Source: Candidatus Gastranaerophilales bacterium
Lineage (GTDB): Bacteria > Cyanobacteriota > Vampirovibrionia > Gastranaerophilales > Gastranaerophilaceae
DNA: 34,730 bases
Direction of reading: 5' to 3'
Assembly (NCBI GenBank): GCA_944324485.1
Contig: CALUWM010000017.1
Span: forward strand, 1 to 34,730
Below the pieces are notes generated by a model. The model saw only the letters and a program-made list of their open reading frames with translations, was not told the origin of the DNA and did no database searches. Positions 31,082-34,730 of this stretch are shown here, piece after piece. Every line of letters starts with the position of its first letter. Positions within the stretch are counted from its first letter, which is position 1. The position numbers and the translations under genes are program-made.

Positions 31082-32773
31082 ATGTTAAAAAATTATTTTA
31101 TAGAAATTACGAAAAATGCCATAGATATGGCAATAAAAGATTCAAAACTTGGTGAAACAAAAGAGCTTAATTTTGATTTGGTTTGCGATACGCCAAAAAA
31201 TAAAGATTTTGGAGACTTTGCAATAAATGTTTCCGCACTGGCAAAAACAGCAAAAATGGCACCTCCGATTATAGCTGAAACAATCTCAAAATATATAAAG
31301 CTACAAAATTTCACTGTAAATACAGTTGCAGGCTTTATAAACTTCAAACTGGAAAAAGAATTTTTAAACAAAATCATAGTTGAAATTTTAGAAAAACAAG
31401 GCAATTACCTAAAAACCGATATCGGCAAAGGCAAAAAAGTAAATATTGAATACGTCAGTGCAAATCCGACCGGCCCATTTCATATAGGTCATGGGCGTTG
31501 GGCAGCCTTGGGTTCTGCCTTAGCAAACATAATGAAATACTGTAATTACAATGTATTTCAAGAATTTTATATTAATGATGCAGGAAATCAGATAAATAAA
31601 CTCGGCAAATCACTTGAAATTCGAGTACGCCAATTAAAAGGTGAAAATATAGAACTTGAAGAAGGATTATACCCTGGAGAATATTTAATTGATTGTGCTA
31701 AAAGATACATCAAAGATAGCAAAAATCTTTCATATTCGGATTTTGCAAAACAAGATATGTTAAGGCTTCAAAAAGAGCTTTTAGAAAAATTCAGAACACA
31801 CTTTGATCTTTTCTTTTCAGAACTAACTTTATATGAAGATAAAGAAGTAGAAAAATCAATGGAAGCTCTTGAAAAAGCCGGTAAAATATATAAAAAAAAC
31901 GGTGCCGTATGGTTTAAAAGCTCAGATTACGGAGATGATCAAGATAGGGTTCTAATTAAAACAGACGGGAAAAACACATATCTGACAGCAGACATTGCCT
32001 ATCATAAAAATAAACTTGACAGAGGCTTTGATTTACTTATAAATATTTGGGGTGCTGATCATCATGGTTATATCCCAAGAATGAAAGCAGCCATAGAAGC
32101 ACTCGGATACGACAGCAGCAAGCTGGAAGTTATACTTGGTCAACTTGTTAATCTTATCCAAGACGGCGAACAACAACGCATGGGAAAACGCAAAAAAATG
32201 GTTACTCTTGATGACCTAATCGAAGAAGTAGGAGTTGATGCTACTAGGTTCTGGATGATTATGCGTTCATCAGATACGACAATTGACTTTGATATTGATC
32301 TTGCAAAATCACAAAGCGATAAAAACCCTGTTTTTTATGTGCAGTATGCCCATGCAAGAGCTTGTTCAATAATAAGAAAGGCAGTTGAAAAAAGGCTTGA
32401 TATAGACAATAAAACTGAACTAGAGGCTTTTCTAACAAAAGAAGAAATTGACACATTCTATAAAAATGCAAATATAAATGATTTATTTGAAAATCTTTCA
32501 GATGAGTCATATCAAGCAACTAAAGCGCTTATTTTAAAATTAGAAGAAGGCAAAGCTCTGCTTGCAAATGCTGTCAAATATCGAGCTCCCTACATGCTCT
32601 GCAAATATTTAACTGAGCTTGCAAACGCTTTTCACCACTTCTATAATTACACTAGGGTATTATCGGAAGACAAACAAGATAGCTTAATGAAGCTTTCTCT
32701 TGTTAATTGTTTTAGAATAATAATGGCAACAATGCTTGATTTAATAGGTGTCGAAGCTGTTGAAAAAATGTAG
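31082..32773 (+). CDS. argS: Arginyl-tRNA synthetase
   Basis: Charges tRNA-Arg. 563 residues, normal. The ArgRS-specific N-terminal domain (about 1-115: DFGDFAINVSALAKTAKM, VNTVAGFINFKL) is followed by the class I core with ANPTGPFHIGHGRWAALG (HIGH motif). The KMSKS-equivalent loop QRMGKRKKMVTLDDLIEEVG has MGKRKK instead of the more usual MSKR. The C-terminal DALR anticodon-binding domain starts near FYVQYAHARACSI. The initiation context lacks a Shine-Dalgarno. It is followed 69 bases later by tRNA-Ile. Confidence 0.96.
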   Translation: MLKNYFIEITKNAIDMAIKDSKLGETKELNFDLVCDTPKNKDFGDFAINVSALAKTAKMAPPIIAETISKYIKLQNFTVNTVAGFINFKLEKEFLNKIIVEILEKQGNYLKTDIGKGKKVNIEYVSANPTGPFHIGHGRWAALGSALANIMKYCNYNVFQEFYINDAGNQINKLGKSLEIRVRQLKGENIELEEGLYPGEYLIDCAKRYIKDSKNLSYSDFAKQDMLRLQKELLEKFRTHFDLFFSELTLYEDKEVEKSMEALEKAGKIYKKNGAVWFKSSDYGDDQDRVLIKTDGKNTYLTADIAYHKNKLDRGFDLLINIWGADHHGYIPRMKAAIEALGYDSSKLEVILGQLVNLIQDGEQQRMGKRKKMVTLDDLIEEVGVDATRFWMIMRSSDTTIDFDIDLAKSQSDKNPVFYVQYAHARACSIIRKAVEKRLDIDNKTELEAFLTKEEIDTFYKNANINDLFENLSDESYQATKALILKLEEGKALLANAVKYRAPYMLCKYLTELANAFHHFYNYTRVLSEDKQDSLMKLSLVNCFRIIMATMLDLIGVEAVEKM

Positions 32774-32802
32774 TTGATTTTAAAATTTGTTTATGATATT
32801 TT
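32774..32802 (+). promoter_or_regulatory. Possible promoter of tRNA-Ile
   Basis: TTGATT (32774-32779), a 17-base spacer and TATTTT (32797-32802) lie 40 bases upstream of the mature tRNA 5' end. The tRNA could instead be read through from argS. Confidence 0.35.
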
Positions 32803-32842
32803 AAATACTGCAAGTAATTAAGACTAGATGGTTTTAATTTAT

Positions 32843-32919
32843 GGGCTATTAGCTCAGGTGGCTAGAGCGCACCCCTGATAAGGGTGAGGTCCCTGGTTCG
32901 AGTCCAGGATGGCCCACCA
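32843..32919 (+). tRNA. tRNA-Ile, anticodon GAT
   Basis: A full cloverleaf of 77 bases with an encoded CCA. The acceptor stem GGGCTAT pairs with ATGGCCC (one G-T wobble), and the D-arm contains AGCTCAGGTGG. The anticodon stem CACCC/GGGTG holds loop CTGATAA with GAT at 32877-32879. The T-arm CCTGG-TTCGAGT-CCAGG follows. A tRNA-Ile(GAT) outside an rRNA operon is noteworthy only because this species often sits in the 16S-23S spacer; no rRNA is in the window. Confidence 0.97.
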
Positions 32920-32920
32920 T

Positions 32921-32950
32921 AAAAGAGACTTTCAAATGAAAGTCTCTTTT
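32921..32950 (+). terminator. Rho-independent terminator after tRNA-Ile
   Basis: AAAAGAGACTTTCA (32921-32934), loop AA and TGAAAGTCTCTTTT (32937-32950) form a perfect 14-bp stem ending in T and starting in A. It can act in both directions, including for the glycosyltransferase ending at 32988. Confidence 0.9.
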
Positions 32951-32987
32951 ATTATACAAATTATATAGTAATCATTAATTTTTTTAT

Positions 32988-34043
32988 TTAGCACGCAGCC
33001 TTTTTTGCCTTTGCTATCTTTGGAATTTTAGTTTTTATAAGACCAAATAACCTAACATAATAATATTTATCAAAACTCCTAATGATAACAACAGGGCACA
33101 ATGTAAAGAATAAAGCCCAGAAAAAAGCCTTACATTTTTCTTTAAACGGAAGTCCATCAATAAATTGCTTCCATATATATGGTTTCATTCTAGCCTTAGA
33201 GAATATTTTTATATATTGTCTGATAAACAAATCTACCGTAGGTAAAAACGGTCCATAATCATTTATTTTTGATCTATATATAAGATTTACAATAACTTCT
33301 TCACGTAAATGTTTATCTTCTAGTGAATCAAAGGAAGCAACTATTCCAGCCGGAAAATGTATCTGCATTGTTCTTGCATGGACTAATTTTTTATCATTTT
33401 TAGTTTCAACTCTATCGTAAGAATATGTTTTAAGATTATTAATTTTAACATTTGAAGTTAAAGTAATAACAGAAGTTTTAGGTATATAAATCTTGCCATT
33501 ATGATTAATTGTATTACAAGCAACACAAACATGGGGTAAAATAGTATGAATATCAGTTAAAGCATAGACAAGGACATCATCTGTTAAATATTCGGTTTTA
33601 TATATACATGCAGGCAAAAACGTAGATTGTGCTAAGGCAAAAGATCTTTTATCTTCAACTTTATCACAATTATAATCAACACTGGTCATAATTAAATCAT
33701 AATCTTCCTCCATAGCCTTTTCAATTTCAGGCCATGAAGTAAAATCTATTTCATCATTATCGCAAATTATCCAATAATACTTTCTTGAAGCATTTTCCAA
33801 CGCTTTACAAATATTACCTGATAAACCGACATTTTTCTTATTTTTAATGTAGGTCAAATTTTGATATCTTGTTGCAAAATCTCGGCAAAGTTCTTCGGTT
33901 CCGTCATTTGAATTATTATCTAAAATGGTTATAGGATATTTATTTAAAGGACTATCTTGTGCAAAAATAGAATTTAAAGTTACCTCTAAATATGGTCTTC
34001 TATTATATGTTATTAAAAATATATCTAAATTATCTTTCAACAT
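32988..34043 (-). CDS. Family 2 glycosyltransferase
   Basis: 351 residues from ATG 34043, chosen because GGAGAG lies 6 bases upstream; a TTG at 34058 is also in frame but would contain that site. The GT-A domain shows IFLITYNRRPYLEVTLNSI, the donor-binding LDNNSNDGTEEL, NVGLSGNICKAL, and the metal-binding WIICDNDEIDF. The C-terminal half (about 140-351) is family-specific, with CIYKTEYLTDDVL, and ends in a hydrophobic or amphipathic stretch (AFFWALFFTLCPVVII) that may dock to the membrane. It likely adds a sugar to an envelope polysaccharide or glycoprotein. The gene upstream on the same strand is a diverged paralogue. Confidence 0.85.
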   Translation of the reverse strand: MLKDNLDIFLITYNRRPYLEVTLNSIFAQDSPLNKYPITILDNNSNDGTEELCRDFATRYQNLTYIKNKKNVGLSGNICKALENASRKYYWIICDNDEIDFTSWPEIEKAMEEDYDLIMTSVDYNCDKVEDKRSFALAQSTFLPACIYKTEYLTDDVLVYALTDIHTILPHVCVACNTINHNGKIYIPKTSVITLTSNVKINNLKTYSYDRVETKNDKKLVHARTMQIHFPAGIVASFDSLEDKHLREEVIVNLIYRSKINDYGPFLPTVDLFIRQYIKIFSKARMKPYIWKQFIDGLPFKEKCKAFFWALFFTLCPVVIIRSFDKYYYVRLFGLIKTKIPKIAKAKKAAC

Positions 34044-34096
34044 GATGCTCTCCAACAATTATATCTCTACAAAATTTAGGACTATTGTCAAAACTA

Positions 34097-34730
34097 TTAA
34101 AGTTTATCTAAATTTTTACAACAAAACATTTTTTTTCTTAGTTTTGTATAATAATACCTTGTAAATACATCTACCCTAAAAATTACTTCTATAAAATTTT
34201 CTACAAAAAACCTTAATTTTGAACGCAACATTAAATAACCGGACATAGAAAAAATATTAAATTTACCATCTTTATAATTATTAAATGTATGCTTAGGATG
34301 AAAATAAGGCATTACTTCAGTTACAAGATATTTAAAATCCTTTCTTATATTATTATCTTTAATCATCCTCAAAAAAGTAGACAATGCTAATACTGGAGCA
34401 TTATTTTCAATTTCTCTTACAATATTTTTAGTGCAAGAACCATCCTTGTATTTGATTCGATTAACACTATAATCTTCTGCTTCATTATCATTTTGAGAGA
34501 TTATTGGTTTAGTTTCTATAACATTTTTATTGGCATTTAAAATATCAAAAACCAATGCCATATGAGGAGCAATTGTATATGATATTAAATTAGCTAAAGT
34601 CATAACCTCATCTGTAATATTTTCAGTTTTGTATATCGCGGCAGAACAAAGTAGACACTGAAGATATTTGATATAAGGGCTTTCATAATTTTTAGCTGCT
34701 TTGCAGTACTGCTCAAAACTATTTGCAATA
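34097..34730 (-). CDS. Family 2 glycosyltransferase paralogue, C-terminal part (cut by the window end)
   Basis: The frame is open from the window edge at 34730 to the stop at 34097, so the N-terminal GT-A domain lies outside. An internal ATG at 34603 is not the start: the residues before it continue sensibly and include AAIYKTENITDEVM, which aligns with CIYKTEYLTDDVL of the downstream glycosyltransferase. The next stretch, SYTIAPHMALVFDILNANKN, aligns with its DIHTILPHVCVACNTINHNG. Beyond that the two diverge. This identifies it as a second member of the same enzyme family. It lies 53 bases upstream of the complete copy on the same strand. Confidence 0.75.
   Translation of the reverse strand, partial: IANSFEQYCKAAKNYESPYIKYLQCLLCSAAIYKTENITDEVMTLANLISYTIAPHMALVFDILNANKNVIETKPIISQNDNEAEDYSVNRIKYKDGSCTKNIVREIENNAPVLALSTFLRMIKDNNIRKDFKYLVTEVMPYFHPKHTFNNYKDGKFNIFSMSGYLMLRSKLRFFVENFIEVIFRVDVFTRYYYTKLRKKMFCCKNLDKL

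Noticed and set aside
1-34730. CRISPR arrays, prophage or insertion elements
   Set aside because: I saw no spaced direct repeats, Cas proteins, integrase, capsid or transposase-like proteins. The gene content is mostly housekeeping.

Overview
The window is strongly AT-rich with short intergenic gaps. It looks like chromosome from a Gram-negative, probably anaerobic relative of the Cyanobacteria. My best guess is the Gastranaerophilales (Vampirovibrionia, 'Melainabacteria'). This is inferred from lipopolysaccharide-type genes (heptose kinase, KdsC-like phosphatase, O-antigen ligase), a DUF4330 protein of the kind common in cyanobacteria, a NIF-type NifS/NifU pair without nitrogenase genes, and proteins beginning with a short SFKA/ISFKS segment. 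No 16S gene or other decisive marker is present, so the assignment is unproven.

Layout. (1) 1-289 is the 3' end of an unrecognised gene whose frame breaks at a run of 15 A, followed by a terminator and gapA on the minus strand. (2) 1519-3281 is a tandem pair of paralogous exported helical proteins. (3) 3453-7307 is an envelope-glycan group: family 2 glycosyltransferase, heptose-7-phosphate kinase-like protein, DUF4330 protein and O-antigen ligase. It converges on nanE-nanK (minus). (4) 8927-13264 holds a tiny membrane protein and then glmU-prs-UDG-DHH phosphoesterase as one probable operon. (5) 13463-15157 is a short glucan phosphorylase-like protein lacking the pyridoxal-phosphate lysine. 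It is followed by a kdsC-like gene (minus), a small unknown gene and a KDPG-aldolase-like gene with altered active-site positions. (6) thrS without a TGS domain (minus), an AAA-type ATPase (plus) and leuD-leuB (minus). (7) 21417-25484 holds a winged-helix protein, then rpmF (with a long charged tail)-plsX-fabD-fabG and an exported ankyrin protein. fabH is absent from the cluster. (8) pheS (minus), a GT-C-like membrane protein, nifU-nifS (minus), two unknown genes, argS, tRNA-Ile(GAT), and two related family 2 glycosyltransferases on the minus strand, the last cut by the window end.

How it fits together. Most genes are housekeeping: glycolysis, sugar nucleotides, PRPP, fatty acid and phospholipid initiation, leucine synthesis, aminoacyl-tRNA synthesis and Fe-S assembly. 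Genes for envelope polysaccharide are scattered among them. A recurring promoter pattern stands out. At several genes a TATAAT-like box lies only 6-7 bases before the ATG and no Shine-Dalgarno is visible, which predicts leaderless mRNAs. For four genes this moves the start downstream of the longest open frame. I see no CRISPR array, prophage, insertion sequence or complete defence system.
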